64,000 nucleotides of DNA from an uncultured Erythrobacter sp. (GTDB lineage Bacteria; Pseudomonadota; Alphaproteobacteria; Sphingomonadales; Sphingomonadaceae). A model generated the notes under the pieces. The model was not told where the DNA came from and did not search any database. It saw nothing but the letters and a program-made list of their open reading frames with translations. Shown piece after piece: positions 19,925-30,170 of this stretch. Position 1 is the stretch's first letter. The number at the start of each line of letters is the position of its first letter. The translations under genes and the position numbers were made by a program. Location of the stretch: NCBI GenBank assembly GCA_947494705.1, contig CANLVN010000001.1, forward strand, positions 930,001 to 994,000. Reading direction: 5' to 3'.

Positions 19925-19990
19925 GATGGCTTATCCGGTGGGTGGTTTCAAGCGTTTCGCGCCCTGTTCCACCCTCTTTACGGACGAGGT

Positions 19991-20197
19991 TTACTTTACC
20001 CCGTCACGCTCCATGCGCTTACGCTCGAGCTTGCGGGCGCGGCGAACGGCCGCAGCCTTTTCACGGGCGCGCTTTTCGCTGGGCTTTTCGTAGTGGCGAC
20101 GCAGCTTCATCTCGCGATAAACACCTTCGCGCTGCAGCTTCTTCTTGAGCGCGCGCAGGGCCTGATCGACATTGTTATCGCGAACCATGATTTGCAT
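19991..20197 (-). CDS. rpsU: 30S ribosomal protein S21
   Basis: 68 residues, matching S21: [20 protein letters not shown], then [21 protein letters not shown], with a very basic C-terminus. A component of the small subunit near the anti-Shine-Dalgarno region. Single-gene transcript with its own terminator. Confidence 0.96.
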   Translation of the reverse strand: MQIMVRDNNVDQALRALKKKLQREGVYREMKLRRHYEKPSEKRAREKAAAVRRARKLERKRMERDGVK

Positions 20198-20404
20198 AAA
20201 CGACTACTACCTCATTCCAAAAAGCGCCTGAGCCCGCCGTTCGTGAGTCGCGGGAGTGCGCGTAAAATTGACGTTGAAAACGGCGCGAATCCCATCGGAT
20301 CGCGCTGAAACTGGGGCTTCTATAGCGTCGCGACGGGGAAATGGCAAGGTGGAGAGTGGTTTGGGTGTGGCGGCGAGGCCACGACCTCGCTAAAGGCAGC
20401 GGCC

Positions 20405-20812
20405 ATGTCCAGCGGCGCATCCCTTTCCATCATCCCCACCCTCTTCGTCGCGCTCGGCGGTGCGGTGGGCGCGGCTGCGCGATTCCAGGTCGGGCTGATG
20501 ATGGCTCGCCTCACCGGACCGGGCATCACTTTTCCATGGGGCACGCTCACGGTCAACCTCGCGGGGAGCTTCGTGATGGGCGCCCTTCTCGGCTGGTTCG
20601 CGAAGGGCGGCGGCGACAGCGAGAACCTGCGGGTTTTCCTGATTGTCGGCCTGATGGGCGGATTCACGACCTTCAGCGCATTCAGTGCGGAAATGGTCAC
20701 CATGGTCTATCGCGGTCAGGTCGGCATGGCGGCGGGATATGTCGCTGCATCGGTCATTGCCGGGATGGCCGCCTTTGCCATCGGCCTTGTTGCCACTCAG
20801 AGCCTCGGATAG
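20405..20812 (+). CDS. crcB: Fluoride ion transporter CrcB (Fluc)
   Basis: 135 residues, four transmembrane helices. Family marks are VALGGAVGAAARFQVG at the start, TLTVNLAGSFVMGAL in helix 2 and the GLMGGFTTFSAFSAE break in helix 3. As a dual-topology dimer it exports cytoplasmic fluoride. No fluoride riboswitch was recognised upstream. It ends 7 nt before the next gene. Confidence 0.95.
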   Translation: MSSGASLSIIPTLFVALGGAVGAAARFQVGLMMARLTGPGITFPWGTLTVNLAGSFVMGALLGWFAKGGGDSENLRVFLIVGLMGGFTTFSAFSAEMVTMVYRGQVGMAAGYVAASVIAGMAAFAIGLVATQSLG

Positions 20813-20819
20813 GAGTCCC

Positions 20820-22001
20820 ATGGTGAAACCTTCCGATACAGTGCGCCAGTTCACGGTTGGCGATGATGACGACGGCATCCGTCTCGACCGCTGGTTCAAG
20901 CGCAACCTGCCGACCATCGGCTTCGCCACCGTTTCGCGCTGGGCGCGGACGGGCCAGGTGCGCGTCGATGGCGGGCGGGTGAAGCCCGACGACCGGCTAC
21001 AGGCCGGACAGGTGCTGCGCGTGCCTCCGGGCGGCGAAGCCAAGCACAAGACGCCGCGCACCCGCCGCCCCCTGACCGAAGACGAAATCGCCGAGGCGCA
21101 GGCCATGGTGATCCGCGAGACGCCCAGCGCGATCGTGCTGAACAAGCCTCCGGGCCTCGCCACGCAAGGGGGCAGCAAGACTACCAAGCATGTCGACGGG
21201 CTGCTCGATGCCTTCGTCCGCTCCGACGACGATCCGCGCCCGCGCCTCGTCCACCGGCTCGACAAGGACACCTCGGGCGTCCTGCTCATCGCCCGCACGC
21301 CGGGCAGCGCGGCGAACTATTCCAAGCGGTTCTCCGGTCGCAGCGCGCGCAAGATCTACTGGGCGCTGGTGGTCGGCGTTCCCGAAGTGCGCGAAGGCAC
21401 GATCGACGCTCCCCTGGCCAAGCAACCGGGAACCGGTGGCGAGAAGATGCATGTCGACGAAGAGAACGGCCAGACCGCAAAGACCCGCTATCGCGTGGTC
21501 GAGCGTGCCGGGCAGAAGGCGGCATGGGTCGAACTCGAACCGCTGACCGGACGCACCCACCAGTTGCGCGTGCACATGGCAGCCATCGGCCACCCCATCG
21601 TCGGCGACGGCAAGTATGGCGGGCAGGACGCTTTCCTGACCGGCGCGATCAGCCGCAAGATGCACCTGCACGCACGCCGCCTCATCATCGGAACACCGGA
21701 GAGCAAGGGTGCGGGCGGCAAGCTCGACGTCACCGCCGACCTGCCTGCGCATTTTGCCGCTTCGATGGAATCGATCGGCTTCGACCCCGCGCTTTCCGAC
21801 GCTGCGCCAATCCGCGACGAACCGCTCGAGCGCACGCCCGCGGAGAAGAAACAGGCCGCGCGCCGCCACGCCAAGCAGATCCGCAAGGACCGCCGCGGTG
21901 AGCGCCGCTCGCGCACGGTTTCCAAGCCGGCTGCCAAGAAGAAGGCGAAGGGCAAAGGCAAGGGTAAGCCGGGCGGCAAACCAGGTGGTGGCAAAAAGTG
22001 A
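20820..22001 (+). CDS. RluA-family 23S rRNA pseudouridine synthase with basic tail
   Basis: 393 residues, ATG 20820 after AGGAGT. An N-terminal S4 RNA-binding domain (GIRLDRWFKRNLPTIGF) is followed by the RluA catalytic domain with HRLDKDTSG, whose Asp148 is the nucleophile. RTHQLRVHMAAIGHPIVGD gives the second family motif. Unlike RluC/RluD it ends in about 65 residues of Lys/Arg/Gly-rich sequence (KKKAKGKGKGKPGGKPGGGKK), likely an extra RNA contact. The target position on rRNA is not determinable here. Its TGA overlaps the GTG of the next gene. Confidence 0.92.
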   Translation: MVKPSDTVRQFTVGDDDDGIRLDRWFKRNLPTIGFATVSRWARTGQVRVDGGRVKPDDRLQAGQVLRVPPGGEAKHKTPRTRRPLTEDEIAEAQAMVIRETPSAIVLNKPPGLATQGGSKTTKHVDGLLDAFVRSDDDPRPRLVHRLDKDTSGVLLIARTPGSAANYSKRFSGRSARKIYWALVVGVPEVREGTIDAPLAKQPGTGGEKMHVDEENGQTAKTRYRVVERAGQKAAWVELEPLTGRTHQLRVHMAAIGHPIVGDGKYGGQDAFLTGAISRKMHLHARRLIIGTPESKGAGGKLDVTADLPAHFAASMESIGFDPALSDAAPIRDEPLERTPAEKKQAARRHAKQIRKDRRGERRSRTVSKPAAKKKAKGKGKGKPGGKPGGGKK

Positions 22002-22654
22002 CCCGCCTTGCGGTTTTCGATTGCGACGGCACGCTTGTCGATGGGCAGGCCGACGTGCTGTGGGCGATGCAGCGGGCCTTTGAGAAGGCGCATCTGCCCG
22101 CCCCCGATCCTTCCGAAGTACGCCGCCTCGTTGGCCTCTCGCTCGGCGTGGCGATCCGCGAGCTGGCCCCTGAAGAAAACCCGCAAAAGCAGCGCGATCT
22201 CGTCGAATTCTACAAGTCCAGCTTTCGCGCCCGGCGCGAGGAAGGGCTGCTTCACGAGCCGCTCTATGACGGCATCGCCGAACTGCTACGCGCCCTTCAC
22301 GAGGATGGCTGGCAACTGGCAGTGGCAACCGGCAAGTCGGACCGTGGCCTTACCGCCTGCCTTGCCGAGCACGGCCTGAGCGAGCTGTTCGTCTCGCTCC
22401 AGACTGCGGACCGCCACCCGTCGAAGCCCCATCCTGCCATGCTCGAAGCCGCGCTTTTCGAAGCCGGAGCGCAGGCGAAGGACGCGGTGATGATCGGCGA
22501 CACCAGCTTCGATATGCAGATGGCCCGCACCGCACGGGTGCGCGCGATCGGTGTCACCTGGGGGTATCACAGCCCCGAAGAACTGCGCATGAGCGGCGCG
22601 GACGCGGTGGTGGAGGATGTCGCCGCGCTGCGCGAGGAATTGCAGGGGCGATGA
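21998..22654 (+). CDS. HAD-IA family hydrolase, phosphoglycolate phosphatase-like
   Basis: 218 residues. GTG start inside the GTGA overlap with the upstream synthase. HAD motif I is FDCDGTLVDG (Asp nucleophile and acid/base Asp), motif II lies in LAVATGKSDRG, and motif III/IV covers KPHPAML and MIGDTSFDMQMA. The helical cap insertion after motif I fits subfamily IA. The substrate is unknown; small phosphorylated metabolites are usual. Confidence 0.9.
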   Translation: MTRLAVFDCDGTLVDGQADVLWAMQRAFEKAHLPAPDPSEVRRLVGLSLGVAIRELAPEENPQKQRDLVEFYKSSFRARREEGLLHEPLYDGIAELLRALHEDGWQLAVATGKSDRGLTACLAEHGLSELFVSLQTADRHPSKPHPAMLEAALFEAGAQAKDAVMIGDTSFDMQMARTARVRAIGVTWGYHSPEELRMSGADAVVEDVAALREELQGR

Positions 22655-22917
22655 GCATCTATACCGACGCGGAACGCGAGCGCGCGCAAAGGCGCTTCGT
22701 ATGGCTGCAGGTCGCGCGGCTGGGTGGCGCTGCCGCGATGCTGTTCGGGATCGCGATAGCCAACAAGGTCTTGCCCGGCCCCTGGCTGCTCGGAGTGGTC
22801 ATCGTTTTGGCGGGGTTCTTCGCCTTCTTTTTCGGCCCGCCACTGCTCGCACGCCGGTTCAAGGCCCGCGATACCCATCTGCCCCCGCGCATTGACGGAC
22901 CGGACGACATTAAATGA
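22651..22917 (+). CDS. Small two-helix membrane protein, 88 aa
   Basis: Starts within the ATGA overlap of the HAD gene and ends overlapping the ATP12 start, so it is part of the same coupled transcript. A charged N-terminus (TDAERERAQRRFVW) precedes two hydrophobic spans (LGGAAAMLFGIAIANKVL and LLGVVIVLAGFFAFFFG), and a polar tail follows. No known domain. Its fixed place before an F1-ATPase assembly factor is suggestive only. Confidence 0.8.
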   Translation: MSIYTDAERERAQRRFVWLQVARLGGAAAMLFGIAIANKVLPGPWLLGVVIVLAGFFAFFFGPPLLARRFKARDTHLPPRIDGPDDIK

Positions 22918-23612
22918 AACGATTCTACAAGACGGTCGCGGTGGAGGACACCGGCGATGGCTGGCAAGTCACGCTCGACGGGCGCGCGGTGAAGACGGTC
23001 AAGGGTGCGCCACAACGCGTGCCCAGCGAAGCGCTCGCCCGTGCCCTTGCCGCCGAATGGGATGCGCAGGGCGAGACCCTCGACCCCGCGACGCTGCCCA
23101 TGCGCGACATGGCCGATTACGCGATCGACATCGTTGCTGCCGATCCGGTATCGGTGGCGGAGAAAGTCGTCTCCTACGGTGATACGGATACGCTGCTTTA
23201 CCGCGCCGACCCGGACGAGCCGCTCCACGCGCGCCAATGGGAGGTCTGGGAGCCGATTGTCGCCGCTTTCGAGGCCGAGCACGGCGTCGCGCTGACCCGC
23301 GTCGCAGGTGTCATGCACCGCGATCAACCGCCCGCCACGCTCGAAAAACTGCGCGCCACTCTGAGCGATCATGGACCTTTCGCGCTGGCCGGGATCGAGG
23401 CAATGGCGAGCCTTGCCGCTTCGCTTGTTGTCGCGCTGTCGGCTACCCGCACAGATTCCGATCCGCTCGCGCTCTGGCAGGCGGCGAGCCTCGAAGAAGA
23501 GTGGCAGGCCGAACTATGGGGCCGCGATGCGGAAGCCGAGGAGCGCCGTGAGAAACGTCAGGCCGATTTCCTCAAGGCCCGCGAAATGACGGTGATGTCG
23601 CTCGGGTCCTAA
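22914..23612 (+). CDS. ATP12-family chaperone for F1-ATPase assembly
   Basis: 232 residues matching the ATP12 family shared by mitochondria and alphaproteobacteria. The pattern is KRFYKTVAVEDTGDGW, LDGRAVKTVKGAP, then EWDAQGETLDPATLPM, and YRADPDEPLHARQWEVWEP. The chaperone binds the F1 alpha subunit before hexamer formation. Last gene of the crcB-rluA-HAD-membrane protein-ATP12 run. Its stop overlaps that of the convergent gene. Confidence 0.9.
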   Translation: MKRFYKTVAVEDTGDGWQVTLDGRAVKTVKGAPQRVPSEALARALAAEWDAQGETLDPATLPMRDMADYAIDIVAADPVSVAEKVVSYGDTDTLLYRADPDEPLHARQWEVWEPIVAAFEAEHGVALTRVAGVMHRDQPPATLEKLRATLSDHGPFALAGIEAMASLAASLVVALSATRTDSDPLALWQAASLEEEWQAELWGRDAEAEERREKRQADFLKAREMTVMSLGS

Positions 23613-24220
23613 CCCTGGGCGATCCAAGCGGCAACTTCACCCGCGACTTCGTTCGCCGCGCGATTGAGCGCGGGACCGACCGATGCAGGCTCGGGCAATA
23701 CGCCGCCCTCGCGCGCTTCGAAACGACGCGAGCGAACAGCACCTGTGCCGTCGGTGTGGATCGCGTCGTAGCGCACGACGACTTCGCTCGTGCCCGGATA
23801 ATAGGTCATGTCGAGCAGGGTCCCGCGCAGATATTGCGTCGGGCTGACCGGAGTGTCCTCACCGTCGAGCACCAGGAAAGGTGCGCCGCCAGCACGGATG
23901 GTTTCGCCCACCAGCCGCTTGAACAGCCGAGCGGGCTTTTCAACCCACACCGCTTCCTGGAGATAGGCGAGTTCGGTGTCGGATACGGCGACCGGCACGC
24001 GGGTGACGTCAAGCCGCGCGGCGGTGTCGGGCGTCATCACGACCAGCGCCTCGGCACCGGCTGCGCTGCTCGTCTGCGCTTCGGAAGCGGCAGTGGCCGT
24101 GGAGGTCAGGGTCAGCAGGCTTTCGGGCGGCTCGCCCCCGCCCAGGCTGATGCACCCGGTGACCGCAAGGCTGGCCGCCATTGCAAAACCGAGCACGCTT
24201 GCGCGTTTCGTTGGCTTCAT
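23609..24220 (-). CDS. ABC-type transport auxiliary lipoprotein (Mla/Pqi-like)
   Basis: Start chosen at ATG 24220 (MKPTKRASVLGFAMAAS), which places the lipobox AVTGC about 22 residues in and gives a GACGAAGTGAG leader. An ATG at 24238 is possible but lacks a site. The mature domain fits the ABC_trans_aux (DUF330/PqiC-like) family, including QYLRGTLLDMTYYPG and an alternating strand/helix pattern. It is last in the mlaE-mlaF-mlaD order and probably links the inner-membrane complex to the outer membrane. Confidence 0.85.
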   Translation of the reverse strand: MKPTKRASVLGFAMAASLAVTGCISLGGGEPPESLLTLTSTATAASEAQTSSAAGAEALVVMTPDTAARLDVTRVPVAVSDTELAYLQEAVWVEKPARLFKRLVGETIRAGGAPFLVLDGEDTPVSPTQYLRGTLLDMTYYPGTSEVVVRYDAIHTDGTGAVRSRRFEAREGGVLPEPASVGPALNRAANEVAGEVAAWIAQG

Positions 24221-24242
24221 CTCACTTCGTCCCATCATGCCG

Positions 24243-25193
24243 CTAGTCCGGCTCGTAATCGGGCAGGGGCTGTCCGCCGATCAGCGAGCCTGCCCCGCGG
24301 TCTTCGATCTGCTCGGTGATCTCGCGCAGCGCGCGGCTGGTCGAACGCAGGTCGCGCATCGTGGCCTCGGCCTCGGGCAAGGTGGACTCGCGCAACTGCC
24401 GTGCGGCGGGCCGCGTGTCTTCGAGCGTCTGCGCGAGCGCAGCAGCGGCGCGGTTTGCCGAATTGAGCGTTCCGCGCAGGTCGGTCGCAAGCTTCGCGCC
24501 TTCCTGGTTCAGAAGCTGGTCGGTCGAGCGCGTGACCTGTTCGAACGCGTCGAGCGCCTCGCCCGCTTCGGCGAGCGTGTTCTGCAATTCCGCCAGCGTG
24601 CCATCGATGCGCGGCGCGGCGCGCGCCAGTTCGTTGGTCAGGCGGTTGGTATTTTCGAGGATGCCCGACATCTGCTCGCGATTTTCCGGGCCCATGAACT
24701 CGTTCAACTGCTCGGTCAGCGTCGCCAGACGTTCGAGCAACAGCGGCGCGTTGGCGAATATCTCGCCCAGCCCGCCGCGTCCCGGCGGGATCACCGGACG
24801 GCCTTCGGGGCAGGCGGTTGTCTCACACGTGATCGGCGGGGCATCCTTGCGCGCGCCGTCGAGCAGGATGGTGGAAACGCCGGTAAAGCTGCCCTGGATC
24901 GCGGCCTCGGTGCCGACGAGGATCGGCACGGCGTCGCGCACCCGGATGCGAACGCGCACGAATTCCGGATCGTCCTCTGACAGCGTAATCTCGCGCACCT
25001 GGCCGACCGGAACACCGGCATAGGAAACCTGGCTGCCATTGGCGAGGCCGGCAACCGACTGTGCATAGAAGATGTCGTATTCGTTGACGTCGCCCTCATT
25101 CAGGCGCGCGATCCACACGATGAAGGCCGCCAGCGCCGCCAGCAGAACCAGCGTCACCGCGCCCACCCACAGATGATTGGCTCTAGTTTCCAT
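24243..25193 (-). CDS. mlaD: MCE (MlaD-like) substrate-binding protein
   Basis: 316 residues. One N-terminal transmembrane helix (LWVGAVTLVLLAALAAFIVW) is followed by a single MCE domain at about 38-125 (FYAQSVAGLANGSQVSYAGVPVGQV and the SFTGVSTILLDG strand). A long alpha-helical periplasmic region comes after it (repeats like LNEFMGPENREQMSGILENTN), as in MCE proteins that form a tunnel or needle. The protein should pass phospholipids between membranes. The gene symbol is given by family and operon position. Confidence 0.88.
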   Translation of the reverse strand: METRANHLWVGAVTLVLLAALAAFIVWIARLNEGDVNEYDIFYAQSVAGLANGSQVSYAGVPVGQVREITLSEDDPEFVRVRIRVRDAVPILVGTEAAIQGSFTGVSTILLDGARKDAPPITCETTACPEGRPVIPPGRGGLGEIFANAPLLLERLATLTEQLNEFMGPENREQMSGILENTNRLTNELARAAPRIDGTLAELQNTLAEAGEALDAFEQVTRSTDQLLNQEGAKLATDLRGTLNSANRAAAALAQTLEDTRPAARQLRESTLPEAEATMRDLRSTSRALREITEQIEDRGAGSLIGGQPLPDYEPD

Positions 25194-25256
25194 TCACTTG
25201 TCCTATGGACGCTTGGCCTATCGCCTGTCCAACGTTTGTGTGCCAGCCGGTCACGA

Positions 25257-26084
25257 TTAATCCCCCTTATCCGCCGCCGCGCGCTCGGTATTGAGGTTGT
25301 GCGCGGACTGCGCGCCCCGGCCGCGCGGGCCGTTGAAATATTCGTCGATCCACGGATGGTTGGTGTCGATCAGCTCCGAAATGGTGCCCGTGGCGATGAC
25401 CTTCTTGTCTGCCAGCACCGCGACACGGTCGCAAATCTCGTAAAGGGAATCGAGGTCGTGGGTGATGAGGAACACCGTCAGGCCCAGCGTATCGCGCAGT
25501 TCCTTGGTCTGACGGTCGAACTTCGCCGCACCGATCGGGTCGAGCCCGGCAGTGGGCTCGTCGAGGAACAACAGTTCGGGGTCGAGCGCGAGGGCGCGGG
25601 CAAGGCCGGCGCGTTTCTTCATGCCGCCCGACAGTTCGGACGGATATTTCGCCACCGCCTCTTCGGGCAGGCCCGACATCATCACCTTGTAGCGCGCGAT
25701 CTCCTTGCGCAGTTCGTCGTCGATTTCCGGGTAGAACTGCTTGAGCGGCACCTCGACATTCTCGCCCACGGTCAGCGTCGAGAACAGCGCCCCGCCCTGG
25801 AACAACACCCCCCAGCGATTGCGCACGCCGAGCTCTTCATCCGGGTCGTGCGCGGTCAGTTCGTGGCCCAGCACCTCGATCCGTCCCGCGGTCGGCGTCT
25901 GCAGACCGATGATCGAGCGCATGAGCACCGACTTGCCCGTGCCCGATCCGCCAACCACGCCGAGGATCTCGCCGCGCTTGACGGTGAGGTCGAGGTCCTG
26001 GTGCACGGCGAAATCGCCGAACTTGTTCTCCAGCCCCTCGATCACGATGGGCGGCTCGTCGCTGAATCTCTGGTGTCCGGCCAT
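25257..26084 (-). CDS. mlaF: ABC transporter ATP-binding protein, MlaF-like
   Basis: 275 residues. Walker A GGSGTGKS, signature LSGGMKKRAGLARA, Walker B LLFLDEPTAGLD and switch His in ITHDLDSL are all intact. The GGMKKR form of the signature is typical of lipid (MlaF/Ttg2A) transporters. It begins 3 nt after mlaE and drives the MlaE permease. Confidence 0.94.
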   Translation of the reverse strand: MAGHQRFSDEPPIVIEGLENKFGDFAVHQDLDLTVKRGEILGVVGGSGTGKSVLMRSIIGLQTPTAGRIEVLGHELTAHDPDEELGVRNRWGVLFQGGALFSTLTVGENVEVPLKQFYPEIDDELRKEIARYKVMMSGLPEEAVAKYPSELSGGMKKRAGLARALALDPELLFLDEPTAGLDPIGAAKFDRQTKELRDTLGLTVFLITHDLDSLYEICDRVAVLADKKVIATGTISELIDTNHPWIDEYFNGPRGRGAQSAHNLNTERAAADKGD

Positions 26085-26087
26085 GGC

Positions 26088-27200
26088 TCAGCCCCATCCG
26101 ATCTCGGTGAAGAACACCGCGAAGAAGGCGTCGATCACGATCACCGCAAAGATAGCGGAGACCACCGCCATCGTCGTGCGGGTGCCGACTTCTTCCGAAT
26201 TTCCCTGCACCTGCATCCCGTTATAGCAGCCCGCCAGCGCGACGATCAGGCCGAATACCGGTGCTTTGATGAGGCCGACCCAGACGTCGTAGATCGGCAC
26301 GACCTCCTGAATGCGTTCGAGGAAGGTGAAGAACGGAATGCCCAGCGCCACCTGTCCGATCACGGCCCCGCCGACGATGCCGACGACCGAGGAGAAGAAA
26401 CCCAGCACGATCATCATGAAAGTGCAGGCAAGGATCCGCGGGATCACCAGCTGCTCGATCGGCGAGATGCCGATGGTGCGCATGGCGTCGACCTCTTCGG
26501 TCAGCTTCATCGTCCCGATCTGCGCAGCAAACGCGCTGCCCGAGCGGCCTGCGACCATGATCGCGGTCATCAGCACGCCCAGTTCGCGCAAGGTGATGCG
26601 CCCGACGAGATTCACCGTCAGCGTCTCCGCGCCGAATTGCGACAGCTGCACCGCGCCCTGCTGCGCGATGACGATGCCGATGAGGAAGCTCATGAGGCCG
26701 ATGATGGGAAGCGCGGCGACCCCAACCAGTTCCATCTGGCGCACCAACGCCTTGAGCGGAAAGCGCGAGGGGTGGCGCAGCACGCTGGCGAACCCGATCA
26801 GCACCTGTCCGAGAAAGCCGACCACTCCGTAAACGCTGCCGCGCGCATTGTAGACCCGCTCGCCCATGCGGATCGCAACGCGTTTCCACACCGGATCGCG
26901 TTCAGGCCGCATATCGGCTTCGCTGCTGGCGGATTCGACCGCACCGATCAGGTGATGCGCAGAATCGCTGGCTCCGATGATCTCGGCAGAGTGTCGCCGG
27001 GCAAACTTGCTGACGACCCAGGCGCCGACCGTATCGATCTCTTCGACTTCGCTGATATCGACGGTCGCGATGTCTTCGCTCACCTGCTCCAGCTCGTCCT
27101 CGAACTGGCCGATGGTGGAGACGAGCAGCGGTCCGCTCATGGCGAGCGTCGTGCCGCCGCCCTCATCATTTTCCAGCGTAAAGTGAGCGACACCGTCCAT
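26088..27200 (-). CDS. mlaE: MlaE-family lipid ABC permease with N-terminal STAS-like domain
   Basis: Start set at ATG 27200 ([10 protein letters not shown]), giving 370 residues. The in-frame extension to 27338 would run over the valS start. Residues 1-100 look like a STAS domain ([23 protein letters not shown]), a fusion common in alphaproteobacteria. The rest is the MlaE permease, with [41 protein letters not shown] and the [13 protein letters not shown] coupling helix. First gene of the operon, divergent from valS with 131 nt between starts. Confidence 0.92.
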   Translation of the reverse strand: MDGVAHFTLENDEGGGTTLAMSGPLLVSTIGQFEDELEQVSEDIATVDISEVEEIDTVGAWVVSKFARRHSAEIIGASDSAHHLIGAVESASSEADMRPERDPVWKRVAIRMGERVYNARGSVYGVVGFLGQVLIGFASVLRHPSRFPLKALVRQMELVGVAALPIIGLMSFLIGIVIAQQGAVQLSQFGAETLTVNLVGRITLRELGVLMTAIMVAGRSGSAFAAQIGTMKLTEEVDAMRTIGISPIEQLVIPRILACTFMMIVLGFFSSVVGIVGGAVIGQVALGIPFFTFLERIQEVVPIYDVWVGLIKAPVFGLIVALAGCYNGMQVQGNSEEVGTRTTMAVVSAIFAVIVIDAFFAVFFTEIGWG

Positions 27201-27331
27201 CGCGCACGGATATGCGGGCAAAAGCCGCGCATCACAAGTGCGCAATTGGCGGTTGTCCCACCGCAGAGGGGGTGGCAAAGGCTTGCTTTCCCTTGCCAAC
27301 AGACAAAAGCGCGTCAGCGAGCCGACAAGAC

Positions 27332-30076
27332 ATGACACTGGACACCACTTTCGATCCCGCCGCCATCGAAGCGCGATGGTACAAGCATTGGGAGGAGACC
27401 GGCGGTTTCCGGCCCGAACGGCCCGACGCCGAGCCCTTCACCATCGTCAACCCGCCGCCCAACGTGACCGGTTCGCTCCATATCGGCCATGCGCTCGACA
27501 ACACGCTTCAGGATATCGTGATCCGGTATGAACGCCTGCGCGGCAAGGATGCGCTGTGGGTGGTCGGCACCGACCATGCAGGCATCGCGACCCAGATGGT
27601 GGTCGAACGCCAGATGGAGGATCGCCAGGACAAGCGCACCAATTATTCGCGCGAAGAGTTCGTCGACAAGGTGTGGGAGTGGAAGCACGAAAGCGGCTGC
27701 ACCATCACCAACCAGCTGCGCCGGCTGGGCTGTTCGATGGACTGGTCGCGCGAACAGTTCACGATGGACCCGCACTTCACCAAGGCCGTGATCAAGACCT
27801 TCGTCGACCTCTACAATGACGGCCTGATCTATCGCGACAAGCGGCTGGTGAACTGGGACCCCAAGCTGAAGACCGCGATTTCGGACCTCGAAGTCGAGCA
27901 GCAGACGATTGCGGGCAGCTTCTGGCACTTCAGATATCCGCTCGAAGACGGCGTGACGCTGGCCGATGGGCGCGACTTTATCGAGGTCGCCACCACCCGC
28001 CCCGAAACCATGCTCGCCGATATGGCGGTCGCGGTGCACCCGACCGACGAGCGGTATGCAAGCGTCGTGGGCAAGCATGTCGTGCTGCCGATCACGGGCC
28101 GCCGCATTCCCATCGTTGCCGACGAACACGCCGACCCGGAACTGGGCAGCGGCGCGGTGAAGATCACGCCGGGTCACGACTTCAACGATTTCGAAGTCGG
28201 GAAGCGCGCAGGCTTTGCGCCCGCCGACATGCTCAACATGCTCGATGGCGATGCCAATGTCTGCCAGGTCGCTGACGGCCTGATTCCCGACGAATTCATC
28301 GGCCTGCACCGTTTCCGCGCCGAAAAGGTCGCGGGCGAGGAAAAGGGCGCGCGCGAACTCGTCGTTGAGCGGATGAAGGAACTCGGCTGCCTCATCCCGC
28401 ACGTCACCAAGAACAAGAAGGGCGAGGAAGTCGTCGCCGACGCCGAACCCCGCCAGATCGCGACCCCCTTCGGCGACCGCGGCGGCGTGGTGATCGAACC
28501 CTGGCTGACCGACCAATGGTATGTCGATGCCGCGAAACTCGCCGAAAAGCCGATCCAGCAGGTTCGCGACGGGACGGTCGAGATAGTCCCCAAGACGTGG
28601 GAAAAGACCTTCTTCAACTGGATGGAAAACATCCAGCCGTGGTGCGTGAGCCGCCAACTGTGGTGGGGCCACCGCATCCCGGCGTGGTTCGATGCGGAAG
28701 GCAATGTCTTCGTCGCCGAAAGCGCCGAAGCGGCGGAATCGCTCGCCGGGCCGGGTGTTGCACTGACGCAGGACCCCGACGTTCTCGATACGTGGTTCTC
28801 GTCTGCCCTGTGGCCTTTCGCCACGCTCGGCTGGCCCGAAGATGGGGCGCCACTGCTCGACAAGCACTTCCCCAATTCGCTGCTCATCTCCGGCTTCGAC
28901 ATCCTGTTTTTCTGGGATGCGCGGATGTTGATGATGGGGAACTACAATATGGGCGAGGCTCCATGGCCGCGCCTGTATCTGCACGGCCTCGTGCGCGCTG
29001 CCGACGGTTCGAAAATGTCGAAGACCAAGGGCAATGTCGTCGATCCGCTCGTCCTCATCGACCAGTACGGCGCCGACGCGCTGCGCTTCTTCATGGCGGC
29101 GATGGAAAGCCAGGGCCGCGACATCAAGATGGATGAACGCCGCGTCGAAGGGTACCGCAACTTCGCCACCAAGCTGTGGAACGCGACGCGTTTCTGTCAG
29201 TCGAACGGCATCGGCGCGTCCACCACGCTCAAGGCTCCGACCGCGCGGCTGGCGGCGAACCAGTGGATCATCAGCGAGGTTCAGGCGGTCTGCGAAGAAA
29301 TCGAGGGGGCGATGGCCGATCTGCGTTTCGATGCGGCGGCCAATGCGATCTACCAGTTTACGTGGAGCCGCTTCTGCGACTGGTATCTTGAGCTTATCAA
29401 GCCGGTCTTCGGGGAAGACGCGTCTCCGGACGCCATGCCTGCGAAAGAGACCCGCGAGGTTGCCGGATGGGCACTCGACCAGATCCTCGTCATGCTGCAC
29501 CCCTTCATGCCCTTCATCACCGAAGAGCTCTGGCACGCGCAGGGTGACAGGCCCTACGACCTGATCGCCGCAAAGTGGCCCGACCCGCGTAGCGAAGTCT
29601 CGAAGGAGGCGACCGACGCGATCGACTGGGTGATCGACCTCACCACCAATGTCCGCAGCGCGAAGAACGAGCTTGGCATCGCGCCGGGCGCGAAGCTGGC
29701 GGCCTTCGTGCCCAGCCCTTCGGGATTGGCGACTTCGACCATCGACCGTTCCTCGGCTGCGATCGAACGGCTTGCGCGGCTCACCCCGGTGACCATCGGA
29801 GAACCGCCTGCTGGTCCGGCGATGCAGGTCACCGCGTTGAACGACGTGTTCGTCGTCCCGCTCGAAGGGGTGATCGATATCGAAGCGGAAAAGACCCGCC
29901 TGACAAAGGCGCTCGACGCCTCGCGCAAGGAAGCCAAGTCGCTCGAAGGTCGCCTCTCAAACGCGAACTTCGTCGAACGCGCAAAGCCCGAAGCGGTGGA
30001 AAAGGCCAAAGCCGATCACGCGCATCATTCGGCGGAGGTCGAACGGCTGGAAGGCGCGCTGGCGCGGCTGGCTTAG
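27332..30076 (+). CDS. valS: Valyl-tRNA synthetase
   Basis: 914 residues from ATG 27332. The class I signatures are present: HIGH in [11 protein letters not shown] and KMSKS in [13 protein letters not shown]. It also has the ValRS opening PPPNVTG, the editing (CP1) domain, and a C-terminal coiled-coil arm (residues ~850-914: [19 protein letters not shown]). It charges tRNA(Val) and clears mischarged threonine. Monocistronic by appearance. The 3' flank carries the repeat element described separately. Confidence 0.98.
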   Translation: MTLDTTFDPAAIEARWYKHWEETGGFRPERPDAEPFTIVNPPPNVTGSLHIGHALDNTLQDIVIRYERLRGKDALWVVGTDHAGIATQMVVERQMEDRQDKRTNYSREEFVDKVWEWKHESGCTITNQLRRLGCSMDWSREQFTMDPHFTKAVIKTFVDLYNDGLIYRDKRLVNWDPKLKTAISDLEVEQQTIAGSFWHFRYPLEDGVTLADGRDFIEVATTRPETMLADMAVAVHPTDERYASVVGKHVVLPITGRRIPIVADEHADPELGSGAVKITPGHDFNDFEVGKRAGFAPADMLNMLDGDANVCQVADGLIPDEFIGLHRFRAEKVAGEEKGARELVVERMKELGCLIPHVTKNKKGEEVVADAEPRQIATPFGDRGGVVIEPWLTDQWYVDAAKLAEKPIQQVRDGTVEIVPKTWEKTFFNWMENIQPWCVSRQLWWGHRIPAWFDAEGNVFVAESAEAAESLAGPGVALTQDPDVLDTWFSSALWPFATLGWPEDGAPLLDKHFPNSLLISGFDILFFWDARMLMMGNYNMGEAPWPRLYLHGLVRAADGSKMSKTKGNVVDPLVLIDQYGADALRFFMAAMESQGRDIKMDERRVEGYRNFATKLWNATRFCQSNGIGASTTLKAPTARLAANQWIISEVQAVCEEIEGAMADLRFDAAANAIYQFTWSRFCDWYLELIKPVFGEDASPDAMPAKETREVAGWALDQILVMLHPFMPFITEELWHAQGDRPYDLIAAKWPDPRSEVSKEATDAIDWVIDLTTNVRSAKNELGIAPGAKLAAFVPSPSGLATSTIDRSSAAIERLARLTPVTIGEPPAGPAMQVTALNDVFVVPLEGVIDIEAEKTRLTKALDASRKEAKSLEGRLSNANFVERAKPEAVEKAKADHAHHSAEVERLEGALARLA

Positions 30077-30170
30077 AATTTCCTACGGGGCGGCTTTGTG
30101 GCAAGGGTCGGCAATGGTCATTGCCACGTCTTGCCTCGCGCCTTCGAACCGCGCGGTTTTCACCGCCGCC

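Noticed and set aside
20280..20404. Fluoride riboswitch before crcB
   Set aside because: The conserved crcB-motif helices and loop sequence could not be found in the leader.
27314..29536. 740-codon open frame antisense to valS
   Set aside because: Shadow of a certain gene; long antisense frames are expected at this GC content.
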